In this document: piece after piece, positions 48,964 through 57,396 of the stretch
How the letters are laid out: each line of letters opens with the position of its first letter
How positions within the stretch are numbered: position 1 is the first letter of the stretch
DNA from: Pycnococcus provasolii
Taxonomy: Eukaryota; Chlorophyta; Pseudoscourfieldiophyceae; Pseudoscourfieldiales; Pycnococcaceae
Direction of reading: 5' to 3'
NCBI GenBank assembly: GCA_938743325.2
Contig: OW568871.1
Span: 620,001-684,000, forward strand
Length of the DNA stretch: 64,000 nucleotides
Position numbers and translations under genes: made by a program
The notes under the pieces: model-generated
The model's database searches: none
The model's input: only the letters and a program-made list of their open reading frames with translations
Told to the model about the DNA's origin: nothing

Positions 48964-49875
48964 ATGGCGTCTTTTTGGCTCTCCGCTTCGGATGTCTCGT
49001 CGTCGTCATCGTCGTCGTCGTCGTCGTCTTCAATGAAAAAGACCTCGCTTATTCCTCTTGGTGCACCTACCATTAACGTGGTGATTGGTGGATCTCTATC
49101 CCTTGTGACGTGGAAGTTGCTGAAACGACGACTTGGCACTCGTGGCGATCCTGCGTCGTCACATGCGTCGTCACACGCGTCAGGCGCGTCAGACACGTCG
49201 TCGACAAAGACGGCAAGTGTGCACTTCCGGCGTCGGTGCCCGCCGTGTGATGTCTGCGATGCGACATGCGCAAATGACGTCGTTGAGGCGCTTCGCGACG
49301 AGCACTACGGCGCGCGATGGCCGCATAGAACACTGGGGGAGGGGGCGCCGTGCGCCGTGCGAGTCGCAACGTCGTCCATCCCGAACGCGGGCCTTGGGCT
49401 GTTCGCGCGACACGCCGTCGAACAAGGCGAGGTGATTCCAGGTGTCACGTACACGGGACGCGTCATGAGCCTGAGCGAGCTAAACAAGGTGCCCGAGGAG
49501 AAGCGCGACTACGTGCTCTGCTTTCACTTCAACGTTCACGTCGACGCCAGCCTGGAGTACGGAAGCCTCGCACGGTACATAAACGATCCCGTCGACGAAC
49601 CGCATCGTGTGAATGCGGAGTTTGTCAAGCACGTTCCCTACCGATTTGCGGAGGTGCGTGCAACACGCCGCATTGCCGAGGGTGGTGAAATTTTCGTCAG
49701 ATATGGCGAAGGTTACTGGAAACGGCACCGCGCTGCTGCAGTCTCGCCGCCGAGTGAATCCGATTCGGAGGACGAATCCCTTGGAAACGGCTGCATACGT
49801 GAGTGCGACTGGGATGACAAGGACTTTTGCAGGAGCTGTGGCATCGACCGTTCGTGTCCGGCTGATGATTGGTGA
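48964..49875 (+). CDS. SET-domain protein, probable lysine methyltransferase
   Basis: The start at 48964 (MASFWLSAS) gives 303 residues, with a poly-Ser stretch then a hydrophobic segment (TINVVIGGSLSLVTWKLL) that may anchor or target it. A short Cys cluster (CPPCDVCDATC) follows. The SET domain runs from about 120 to 260: GLGLFARHAVEQGEVIPG, YINDPVDEPHRVNAEF in the place of the NHxCxPN motif, and GGEIFVRYGEGYW near its end. A small Cys-rich end (CIRECDWDDKDFCRSC) resembles a post-SET module. SET enzymes methylate lysines using S-adenosylmethionine; the substrate is unknown, and the hydrophobic segment argues for an organelle or membrane location. Confidence 0.8.
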   Translation: MASFWLSASDVSSSSSSSSSSSSMKKTSLIPLGAPTINVVIGGSLSLVTWKLLKRRLGTRGDPASSHASSHASGASDTSSTKTASVHFRRRCPPCDVCDATCANDVVEALRDEHYGARWPHRTLGEGAPCAVRVATSSIPNAGLGLFARHAVEQGEVIPGVTYTGRVMSLSELNKVPEEKRDYVLCFHFNVHVDASLEYGSLARYINDPVDEPHRVNAEFVKHVPYRFAEVRATRRIAEGGEIFVRYGEGYWKRHRAAAVSPPSESDSEDESLGNGCIRECDWDDKDFCRSCGIDRSCPADDW

Positions 49876-50166
49876 TTTTGATTGATTGGTGTAGACGTGT
49901 GATGTATGTACATTAATGCCTTTTTCTTTTCTTTTCTTTTCTTTTATGTTTTAAATCAAAATGATGAAACGTCAAAAGGTCGCCAGCCCCCATCACGCAC
50001 GCGCACGCACACACACGCGCAGAATACGCACGATCCAAATCTCTCTCATGTGTTGATCATTCATTCACCGCAACAAAACATCGCCACCACTCGACGCGCG
50101 CTCTCGCAACTTGTAGTACTTGAAAATTCTTGAAAGCTGCTGCGTTGGTGCTGCTCCTTCCCCTTC

Positions 50167-51480
50167 TTATTCGTCGAGCTTGATGCTCACAGGATTTGGT
50201 TCATCCTTTTGCACTACAGCCGACAGCTTCGCCGGACTGCTTCCCTCGAATGCCGGTCCCCAGACGAATGTGGGAGCCGCCTTGCGATACTTCGCGAGCT
50301 CCGGTGGCACAGTGCTGCCGTCAGGGTAGAGCTTAAGCACGAAAAGGGCTGCGGCCATCTGCCTCGCCGCAGCTTGTGTGCGAAGGTCCGTGTCTACGCA
50401 CTTTCCCTTGCATCCATCGCCAACGTCTGGAACGGTGTCACCTTCAACGCTCACCGTCTCGCACTCTCGGCACCTTCCGAGCGGGCCGTTCTGACATCCA
50501 GCTCCGTACACGGAGACGAAGCAGTGCGTGGCGCCGTTGACGAGTGCCTTGATGCGCGGAGCGTTGACGAATCGCTCGAGAGCTGTATCGACGCCATCTA
50601 TGCCGCCGCGATCGTCGTCATCTCCAGCCAGGAGTAGGAGAGTTGAGCGAACAAGCGACGTTCCATCGCCCTGAGTGAAGATGTCACGCCCGCCCGTGCC
50701 ACCCTCCGAACGCTCCGAGCCGATGGTGGGGCCAAGAGCCACGGCTGCGAGCACTGGCTTTCCCTGTTGTTGCGCTTCCATCGTCATGCGAAGAGTCAGG
50801 GAGCCACCGACGCTGTATCCAATCACACCGACGCGCGACGCGTCCAGCATGCTTAGAATGTCGTCGTCGCCGCTGCTGCTGCTTGCCATCTCGCTAATTT
50901 TCTTGATGCCCTCGAGTGTGTGGTCACCTAAGTTCCAGAAGAGTTCCTTCGGATACATGCGCTCGGGTCCAGGAAAGATGCCCATGCGCGGTACCTTCGT
51001 GGTGGTATAAACCGCAAATCCGAAAGAGGTGAGGTGCTGGATGAGTCTCATGTCATTCGCGTTCCACTCGTCGAGCGTCTTGTCGTAGAGCGGATTGATT
51101 CTCGCAATGATGGGCAGCGTGGTGTTCGCCTTCTTGGCGGCATCGACAGCTTCGTTGGTGTAGAAGATGGATGCGTCGTCTTTCTCACGCACGGAAATTT
51201 TCTTCTGGATGACGCCTTGCGTGGATTTGTACGGCCCCGTTGGGCAGAACGGTCCATTTTTGCGTTCGCACACGTACACGCCACGCTGCACGGATGTCGA
51301 GGCGTCGTCCAGAGACCTCGGCGAGGCGCTGCTGGCCCGGTTGAAGAATGCGTGCGCGCCTTCAGGGAGCATAGATGCGACGACCATCATGAGCATCACG
51401 ATCGAGAGCGAACGCATACTACTGATACGCCCGCCGAGACAGCGCGCCATGGACGACATCACCAGAGTGAGAAACGCCAT
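50167..51480 (-). CDS. Secreted alpha/beta hydrolase (chlorophyllase/dienelactone-hydrolase-like)
   Basis: The ATG at 51480 gives 437 residues. Residues about 20-45 form a hydrophobic signal-anchor (SMRSLSIVMLMMVVASMLPEGAHA). The core shows the nucleophile elbow GYSVGG (Ser about 223), LLLLAGDDDD with a likely catalytic Asp, and NGATHCFVS with a likely catalytic His, in the order expected for the fold. A Cys-rich loop (CQNGPLGRCRECE) and a long C-terminal tail follow. The family contains esterases and lipases including chlorophyllases; the substrate is not predictable. It is tail to tail with the SET gene. Confidence 0.8.
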   Translation of the reverse strand: MAFLTLVMSSMARCLGGRISSMRSLSIVMLMMVVASMLPEGAHAFFNRASSASPRSLDDASTSVQRGVYVCERKNGPFCPTGPYKSTQGVIQKKISVREKDDASIFYTNEAVDAAKKANTTLPIIARINPLYDKTLDEWNANDMRLIQHLTSFGFAVYTTTKVPRMGIFPGPERMYPKELFWNLGDHTLEGIKKISEMASSSSGDDDILSMLDASRVGVIGYSVGGSLTLRMTMEAQQQGKPVLAAVALGPTIGSERSEGGTGGRDIFTQGDGTSLVRSTLLLLAGDDDDRGGIDGVDTALERFVNAPRIKALVNGATHCFVSVYGAGCQNGPLGRCRECETVSVEGDTVPDVGDGCKGKCVDTDLRTQAAARQMAAALFVLKLYPDGSTVPPELAKYRKAAPTFVWGPAFEGSSPAKLSAVVQKDEPNPVSIKLDE

Positions 51481-51576
51481 GGACTGATTGAGAATGAACG
51501 AGTCCAGAGTGATGTGAAATTTGTGTGTGCGGGTCTCGTTCTTGTGGGATGAATCTAGGAAGTTGCGAAATTCCCT

Positions 51577-51813
51577 CAAATTAGTTCTTCAAAAAACATC
51601 CCCCCCGGCGCCCCGTTTGCGCCCGAGCAGAAGAGCCTTGCTTTGCAAATTGCACAATTGTATGGCTGGAAGCTTGGCGAGAAGAGTCACTCAGCTGAGA
51701 GTATAAACGCCCACTACAATCGCCGCTGGGAGGATGCGCTCGATTGCTTGGAGATCGTGACAGTGCCTCACATGACTTACGATGGAGCGGCATACAACAA
51801 CTTTGTCCGCTAA
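51577..51813 (+). pseudogene. Orphan terminal coding fragment
   Basis: An open stretch of about 75 codons without a start ATG ends in a TAA at 51813. Its sequence (LALQIAQLYGWKLGEKSHS, then AHYNRRWEDALDCLEIVTVP and MTYDGAAYNNFVR) reads like the end of a real globular protein. It may be a truncated copy of a gene end carried here by the local rearrangements, or a last exon whose partners were lost. The family is not recognised. Confidence 0.4.
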
Positions 51814-51961
51814 GTTTTCTGGTTCGTTCTTTCTAAGTTATCCGTTGAGGTAGACTCGTCACGGTCACGATGGTGTGAGGGAGGGGCGTGCTGTTCCAGA
51901 AACAACATCTTTTCTAAATGCGTGTTACACAAACAATACCATCGTGTACTGACTGTTTACA

Positions 51962-52705
51962 CTAATCATGGAAGTAAGCGCCTTCCACAAGTGCAGAAAC
52001 GACGATGCGCGCTGTGCTCTTCATGTCCATATTTTCGACTTCGAAAATGTCGGCGACCCAGCACTCTACAGCAGTAGCATCTTGGTGTTTGTGTCCTGAC
52101 GGTGGAGGCATCATCACAGGGAGCATGCCGCGGTCGATTAGATCTCGCTGACGTTTCACGAGTGCTTCGTTGCTCACGATCGACGTGACAGCGTTAGCCA
52201 GGTCACCTGGACTAATGTTTGGACGAACGCTCAGTACGTAATTCACCATCACAAGACGCAGAACCGCATCGCCTTGCATGGCGCGAACTTGCCGAATGTC
52301 ATGAGAAGAATGAAGAGCATACGTCGTCGAAACCGAAGCAGCACCGTGACTTTGTTGTAGTGATTCTCCAGTTCCTCCTCCTCCTCCTCCTAAAGAAAGA
52401 AGAATCAAACGACAAACGTCTTGTTTCGCCTCCTTTTTCGAAGGGCACCATGCACCACACAAGGGCACGTCTGTGCGCCATCCGAGCTGACTGAGCTGCT
52501 GTGTGATGCGCTCATCATCAATTTGTTTTAGTGTTACGTGACACCGGAACGCCGGTTGCTGCGAGAAAGAAGCAGCAGCAGAAGAAGAAGAAGCGGTACT
52601 ACTAGCCTCCTCGTAGGTGAATTGCACGTAGACGTCAGGATTTGTGCCGAATATGCGCTGCAGCTTGCGGTGCAGTTCCGACACGAAGTCGACCGAAGAC
52701 GCCAT
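51962..52705 (-). CDS. RNase III-like protein with N-terminal dsRBD-like region
   Basis: 247 residues. The N-terminal part (VDFVSELHRKLQRIFG, PDVYVQFTYEEA, then SKKEAKQDVCRLILLSL) looks like a double-stranded RNA-binding domain with a serine insert. A Gly-rich linker follows, then an RNase III-like helical domain (RAMQGDAVLRLVMVNYVL, LANAVTSIVSNEALVKR, IVVSALVEGAYFHD). The signature position of the first catalytic Glu (as in ERLEFLGD) is Ala here, though the Asp is kept, so the domain may be catalytically dead, as in mitochondrial L44-type proteins. Its 5' end is copied twice downstream in the tandem units. Confidence 0.65.
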   Translation of the reverse strand: MASSVDFVSELHRKLQRIFGTNPDVYVQFTYEEASSTASSSSAAASFSQQPAFRCHVTLKQIDDERITQQLSQLGWRTDVPLCGAWCPSKKEAKQDVCRLILLSLGGGGGGTGESLQQSHGAASVSTTYALHSSHDIRQVRAMQGDAVLRLVMVNYVLSVRPNISPGDLANAVTSIVSNEALVKRQRDLIDRGMLPVMMPPPSGHKHQDATAVECWVADIFEVENMDMKSTARIVVSALVEGAYFHD

Positions 52706-52875
52706 CTACTTGTTGTGTTTCTCTGGAGTATGTTAGGTCTATTCTTCGACCCTCTCCGTACGGGAAAAATCGGGGATTCCGATTTCGGCCCTATTGGTAC
52801 AATTTTGAACGGTAAACTGACACAAATCCATACCTGCTAAGTACTACGCGATATGTGATTTCCATCATTCATCAG
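52706..52875. promoter_or_regulatory. Divergent promoter, repeated three times
   Basis: This spacer between the RNase III-like and secreted-protein genes recurs before the second (53813-53974) and third (54912-55075) family members. A conserved block, GGGAAAAATCGGGGATTCCG then ATTTCGGCCCTATTGGTAC, contains the inverted repeat GGAATCC-like core CGGGGATTCCG. It probably drives both flanking genes. Confidence 0.55.
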
Positions 52876-53640
52876 ATGGCGTCCATGATGATGATGGCGG
52901 TGTTGGTCGTTCTACTGCTGCTAATAGGCTTATCAACAACAACAACGGCATTAGCGAAGCAACAACAACAAGATCAACAGCAGCGGCATGATGCCATCGT
53001 CGTTGCTCCACCACGTCGGGCTCTACTGTTTATGGAATCCGCTCCATTGGTGGTTCCGGGAGTCTTTAGTGCGGTGCAGGGGGCAGGAGGAGTCGTCGTC
53101 GAAGGCACGAAAGCAGTTGGCACGAGGATAGCGACTGTGGCGGCTAATAGTGGGCTTAGTGGGATTGGCAATGGTGCGATCGTCGAAGGTGCCAGATCAG
53201 CTCATCAAACGATATCCAACGCTGGAAGCAACGCAGTTGGTGCGGTTCAGAATGCAGGCAATGCCGTTGAGCATTTAGGCAATGCCGTTGAGCGTTTCCA
53301 GACAGCCGGTGAGAAAGCCAAGGACGCCGCCAATTCGGCGATGGGCCAGACCGTCAAGCAGCGTGAGGCGGAAAAGCTTTTCCGTGAGATGGAAAAGGTG
53401 AGCAATGCCGCAACGGCCTTTGATAAGGAACTTGAGGACGTCCGACGGAAGTTTCAATCCAAGTATTGCAACGATAAGCGTCTCACAAATCTGCAGATGT
53501 CAAACGAGCGTCTGAAGGAGCTCGAAACCCAAAATGGACAGTCGCGTGAATCGGGTGCTGGCAAGACGCTCGACGCCAAATTCGCGAGCATCCGCAAGAC
53601 CCTGGAAGCCATGGAGTGCAAAATAGTGCCAGATTTTTAG
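52876..53640 (+). CDS. Secreted repeat protein, copy 1 (PPRRAL family)
   Basis: The ATG at 52876 is chosen over an upstream non-ATG frame and gives 254 residues. The signal peptide is MASMMMMAVLVVLLLLIGL ending near ALA. Next come a Gln-rich stretch, the motif APPRRALLFMES, and a segment of Gly/Ala/Asn repeats (NGAIVEGARSA, NAVGAVQNAGNAV) likely to form amphipathic helices. A charged helical C-terminal half follows (KQREAEKLFREMEKV, AFDKELEDVRRKF) with two Cys. I recognise no known family. Its own paralogues at 53975, 55076 and 59238 share the signal, the PPRRAL motif and the repeat style. Confidence 0.8.
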   Translation: MASMMMMAVLVVLLLLIGLSTTTTALAKQQQQDQQQRHDAIVVAPPRRALLFMESAPLVVPGVFSAVQGAGGVVVEGTKAVGTRIATVAANSGLSGIGNGAIVEGARSAHQTISNAGSNAVGAVQNAGNAVEHLGNAVERFQTAGEKAKDAANSAMGQTVKQREAEKLFREMEKVSNAATAFDKELEDVRRKFQSKYCNDKRLTNLQMSNERLKELETQNGQSRESGAGKTLDAKFASIRKTLEAMECKIVPDF

Positions 53641-53665
53641 TTGTGTAAAACATGACGGCGGTAAT

Positions 53666-53812
53666 GCGCTCATCATCAATTTGTTTTAGTGTTACGTGAC
53701 ACCGTACTACTAGCCTCCTCGTAGATGAATTGCACGTAGACGTCAGGATTTGTGCCGAATTTGCGCTGCAGCTTCTTGCGGTGCAGTTCCGATACGAAGT
53801 CGACCGAAGACG
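53666..53812 (-). pseudogene. Truncated copy of the RNase III-like gene 5' end (unit 2)
   Basis: This segment copies about 52507-52706, i.e. the promoter-proximal start of the RNase III-like gene beginning MASSVDFVSELHRK. It has an internal deletion of the poly-Ser region and a 6-bp insertion, and it lacks everything downstream. It was carried along with the tandem duplication of the secreted gene. Confidence 0.85.
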
Positions 53813-53974
53813 CCATCACTTGTTGTGTTTCTCTGGAGTATGTTAGGGTCTATTCTGTACGGGAAAAATCGGGGATTCCGATTTCGGCCCTATTGGTACA
53901 ATTTTGAACGGTAAACTGACACAAATCCATACCTGCTAAGTACTACGCGATATGTGATTTCCATCATTCATCAG

Positions 53975-54739
53975 ATGGCGTCCATGATGATGATGGCGGT
54001 GTTGGTCGTTCTACTGCTGCTAATAGGCTTATCAACAACAACAACGGCATTAGCGAAGCAACAACAACAAGATCAACAGCAGCGGCATGATGCCATCGTC
54101 GTTGCTCCACCACGTCGGGCTCTACTGTTTATGGAATCCGCTCCATTGGTGGTTCCGGGAGTCTTTAGTGCGGTGCAGGGGGCAGGAGGAGTCGTCGTCG
54201 AAGGCACGAAAGCAGTTGGCACGAGGATAGCGACTGTGGCGGCTAATAGTGGGCTTAGTGGGATTGGCAATGGTGCGATCGTCGAAGGTGCCAGATCAGC
54301 TCATCAAACGATATCCAACGCTGGAAGCAACGCAGTTGGTGCGGTTCAGAATGCAGGCAATGCCGTTGAGCATTTAGGCAATGCCGTTGAGCGTTTCCAG
54401 ACAGCCGGTGAGAAAGCCAAGGACGCCGCCAATTCGGCGATGGGCCAGACCGTCAAGCAGCGTGAGGCGGAAAAGCTTTTCCGTGAGATGGAAAAGGTGA
54501 GCAATGCCGCAACGGCCTTTGATAAGGAACTTGAGGACGTCCGACGGAAGTTTCAATCCAAGTATTGCAACGATAAGCGTCTCACAAATCTGCAGATGTC
54601 AAACGAGCGTCTGAAGGAGCTCGAAACCCAAAATGGACAGTCGCGTGAATCGGGTGCTGGCAAGACGCTCGACGCCAAATTCGCGAGCATCCGCAAGACC
54701 CTGGAAGCCATGGAGTGCAAAATAGTGCCAGATTTTTAG
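53975..54739 (+). CDS. Secreted repeat protein, copy 2 (identical to copy 1)
   Basis: Translation matches copy 1 throughout its 254 residues, and flanking non-coding DNA also matches, with a constant offset of 1099 bp. A very recent unequal duplication or strong gene conversion explains this; an assembly artefact must also be considered. Features are as for copy 1: signal peptide, Gln-rich linker, PPRRAL motif, Gly/Ala/Asn repeats, charged helical end. Confidence 0.8.
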   Translation: MASMMMMAVLVVLLLLIGLSTTTTALAKQQQQDQQQRHDAIVVAPPRRALLFMESAPLVVPGVFSAVQGAGGVVVEGTKAVGTRIATVAANSGLSGIGNGAIVEGARSAHQTISNAGSNAVGAVQNAGNAVEHLGNAVERFQTAGEKAKDAANSAMGQTVKQREAEKLFREMEKVSNAATAFDKELEDVRRKFQSKYCNDKRLTNLQMSNERLKELETQNGQSRESGAGKTLDAKFASIRKTLEAMECKIVPDF

Positions 54740-54764
54740 TTGTGTAAAACATGACGGCGGTAAT

Positions 54765-54911
54765 GCGCTCATCATCAATTTGTTTTAGTGTTACGTGACA
54801 CCGTACTACTAGCCTCCTCGTAGATGAATTGCACGTAGACGTCAGGATTTGTGCCGAATTTGCGCTGCAGCTTCTTGCGGTGCAGTTCCGATACGAAGTC
54901 GACCGAAGACG
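54765..54911 (-). pseudogene. Truncated copy of the RNase III-like gene 5' end (unit 3)
   Basis: Same remnant as at 53666-53812, offset by 1099 bp, upstream of the third secreted gene. It shows that the third gene arose from the same duplication series even though its coding part has diverged. Confidence 0.85.
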
Positions 54912-55075
54912 CCATCACTTGTTGTGTTTCTCTGGAGTATGTTAGGGTCTATTCTGTACGGGAAAAATCGGGGATTCCGATTTCGGCCGTATTGGTACAA
55001 TTTTGGACGGTAAACTGACACACACATCCATAAGGTCTACGCGAAACGTGATTTTCATGTCATTATTCATTCACG

Positions 55076-55906
55076 ATGGCGTCCATGATGATGATGGCGG
55101 TGATGGTCGTTCTACTGCTGCTAATATGCTTATCAACAGCAACAACGGCATTAGCGAAGCAACAACAACAACATCAACAGCAGCGGCGTGATGCCATCGT
55201 CGTTGCTCCACCACGTCGGGCTCTACTGTTGGTGGAATCCGTTCCGGGAGTCGTTAGTGCGGTGCAGGGGGCAGGAGGAGTCGTCGTCGAAGGCGCGAAA
55301 GCAGTTGGCACGAGGATAGCGACTGCGGCGGCTAATAGTGGGATTGGCAATGGAGCGATCGTCGAAGGTGCCAGGTCAGCTGCATCAAACGTTGGACCTG
55401 CGATATCCAACGCTGGAGGCAACGCAGTTGGTGCGGTTCATAATGCAGGCAATGCCGTGTGGGAAGCGGCGGCTAATAGTGGGATTGGCAATGGAGCGAT
55501 CGTCGAAGGTGCCAGATCAGCTGCATCAAACGTTGGACCTGCGATATCCAACGCTGGAGGCAACGCAGTTGGTGCGGTTCAGAATGCAGGCAATGCCGTG
55601 TGGGAAGCGGCGGCTAATAGTGGGATTGGCAATGGAGCGATCGTCGAAGGTGCCAGGTCAGCTGCATCAAACGTTGGACCTGCGATATCCAACGCTGGAG
55701 GCAACGCAGTTGGTGCGGTTCAGAATGCAGGCAATGCCGTGTGGGAAGCGGCGGCTAATAGTGGGATTGGCAATGGAGCGATCGTCGAAGGTGCCAGGTC
55801 AGCTGCATCAAACGTTGGACCTGCGATATCCAACGCTGGAGGCAACGCAGTTGGTGCGGTTCAGAATGCAGGCAATGCCGTGTGGGAAGCGGCTGCGTCA
55901 TGGTAG
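55076..55906 (+). CDS. Secreted repeat protein, copy 3, with four 47-residue repeats
   Basis: 276 residues. The signal peptide, Gln-rich stretch and APPRRALLLVES motif match copies 1 and 2, but the charged C-terminal half is absent. In its place are four tandem 47-residue repeats (ANSGIGNGAIVEGARSAASN... NAGNAVWE) ending WEAAASW. The small-residue heptad-like pattern suggests amphipathic helices or a surface or matrix protein. The repeat DNA is nearly identical between units, so it is recent or homogenised. Function unknown; location extracellular or cell-covering by inference from the signal peptide. Confidence 0.8.
   Translation: MASMMMMAVMVVLLLLICLSTATTALAKQQQQHQQQRRDAIVVAPPRRALLLVESVPGVVSAVQGAGGVVVEGAKAVGTRIATAAANSGIGNGAIVEGARSAASNVGPAISNAGGNAVGAVHNAGNAVWEAAANSGIGNGAIVEGARSAASNVGPAISNAGGNAVGAVQNAGNAVWEAAANSGIGNGAIVEGARSAASNVGPAISNAGGNAVGAVQNAGNAVWEAAANSGIGNGAIVEGARSAASNVGPAISNAGGNAVGAVQNAGNAVWEAAASW
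55328..55891 (+). repeat. 141-bp coding tandem repeat, four copies
   Basis: Units start at 55328, 55469, 55610 and 55751, each 141 bp and in frame with the secreted protein. Differences are a few bases (e.g. CATAATGCAG in unit 1 versus CAGAATGCAG later). Length variation between strains is expected. Confidence 0.95.
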
Positions 55907-56257
55907 CCCTCAAGGATGCATAGAGATTGGTTGATGATGGCTTCCAAATCAAGGCACCTACCTAAGAGTTTTGGTTTTAAGAGACATGATGGCGTGATTG
56001 AAATGTCATGCGAGAGGCAGTAACAAGTTACAACAATAAGGAGTTTAAGAACATCCATCTCACAAAGCAACACCTCCTCCGTACCACAGACCCAAGATGT
56101 CCTGCTGCCTTCATCAAACTTCCCTCCCATCAATCACACAAGAGCGCAACAACTTTCTTCCTCAAGTGCCCAATCTTCTCTTCTTGCCACGGATCCACTG
56201 ACCCACCTTCACCACTAGCCACTGCCATCATCTTCTTCTTCCTCCACTTGATCACTT
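55907..56257. other. Intergenic region, nothing recognised
   Basis: A 351-bp convergent spacer between the third secreted gene and the BTB gene; it presumably holds the 3' ends of both. No repeat or RNA gene is seen. Confidence 0.5.
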
Positions 56258-57175
56258 CTAGAGCGCCGCGAGTAGAAGCTGCACCTTCCCATGCGCAGAC
56301 ACGTTCTTCTCGATCGGCTTCATCTTCATCAGCTCTTTCAGCACGTCCTGAGAGTGCCAGTAGTTGTTGTTGTAGTTGCAGTTGTTAGGCTTCAATCGGT
56401 TCGTCTCGATCCATTTGAGTAGCATCTCCCACGTGGCGTCGAGGTTGAACGTGTGTGCATGATGCATAAGACTTGCAACGACGTATTTCCACTCATCTGC
56501 GAGAGGCGCACTTTTGTTCCTTTTGGGATTACCCTCTTTGACCACTGCTTCCAGTTTGTTCTTGAGCGTGGTGCACATGAAATCGTCGCATGCGCGAACC
56601 ATGTACTTGCAGTCGAGGAAGCGAGCCATATAGAGGAGTGACCACATCTCGTTCTCCTTCACGACATCTTTTTCTTCAACACACGGCGTGTAGATGACCT
56701 CAAAGATGCGAAGTGCAGCATCGATCGCGTCGAGTGTGAATGGAAATTCATTCCGTCGTATTATTACGTTCTTGTACGCCTGATGCACTGGCAGTGTGAC
56801 CTTTGCTGGTGACGTTGTAGTAGAAGAAGGAGGAGGAGGAGGGGAAGTGTGGGCGAGATCTGACCATTCCGCAGACGAGGTTGAAGAGTTCTTGTCGTCA
56901 TCATCATCCAGGTTCTTCTTGACTTCATTGTTGACGTCGCACTCCGCGTCCTCCTCCTTCTTCTCTTTCTCCTCCTCGTCCACATCTCGTTTCTTCTGAT
57001 CAAGGAGCGCCTTTGCGATGGTGCCGCTGTGGAGCGCCACGAAGCGCGCGTCGAGGTAGAGGTCCACGCTCTTCTTGAGTTCGCCACTCAGCCCATTGTC
57101 GAGCGTCACGATGAGGCTCGCATTAGGATCAGGCTTCTGCAGGTACGCCGCCGTCGTCGTCGTCGTGTTGCTCAT
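56258..57175 (-). CDS. BTB/POZ-domain protein with acidic insertion
   Basis: 305 residues. A BTB-like core is split by a long acidic and Pro-rich insertion (about 70-125: KKRDVDEEEKEKKEED, then DDDDDK and PPPPPSS). Before it lies SVDLYLDARFVALHSGTIAKAL; after it lie the end of the BTB fold (FPFTLDAIDAALRIFEVIYTP, ARFLDCKYMVRACDDFM) and a BACK-like helical tail. BTB proteins dimerise and often recruit cullin-3 ubiquitin ligases. With CSN7 encoded in the same window the cullin system is present, but no direct link is shown. Confidence 0.75.
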   Translation of the reverse strand: MSNTTTTTAAYLQKPDPNASLIVTLDNGLSGELKKSVDLYLDARFVALHSGTIAKALLDQKKRDVDEEEKEKKEEDAECDVNNEVKKNLDDDDDKNSSTSSAEWSDLAHTSPPPPPSSTTTSPAKVTLPVHQAYKNVIIRRNEFPFTLDAIDAALRIFEVIYTPCVEEKDVVKENEMWSLLYMARFLDCKYMVRACDDFMCTTLKNKLEAVVKEGNPKRNKSAPLADEWKYVVASLMHHAHTFNLDATWEMLLKWIETNRLKPNNCNYNNNYWHSQDVLKELMKMKPIEKNVSAHGKVQLLLAAL

Positions 57176-57396
57176 GCTTGACTTCTACCGGTATTATTGT
57201 GCTACTCGACAGGACAAGTGTGCAATATGAAAAAGATGTGAAAAGAGTTTTTGACTATCGGGTCGGGGGGAATGCAATGCAAATGCAAAAAGCCCGGAAC
57301 ACCGAAGACGCGGTCGGGTATTTTACTATTTTCATGCCAAGAAATGCATTTGGGTCAAGTCTCAATCAACCGACAGGTATTTCGTCGTAGATCAGA

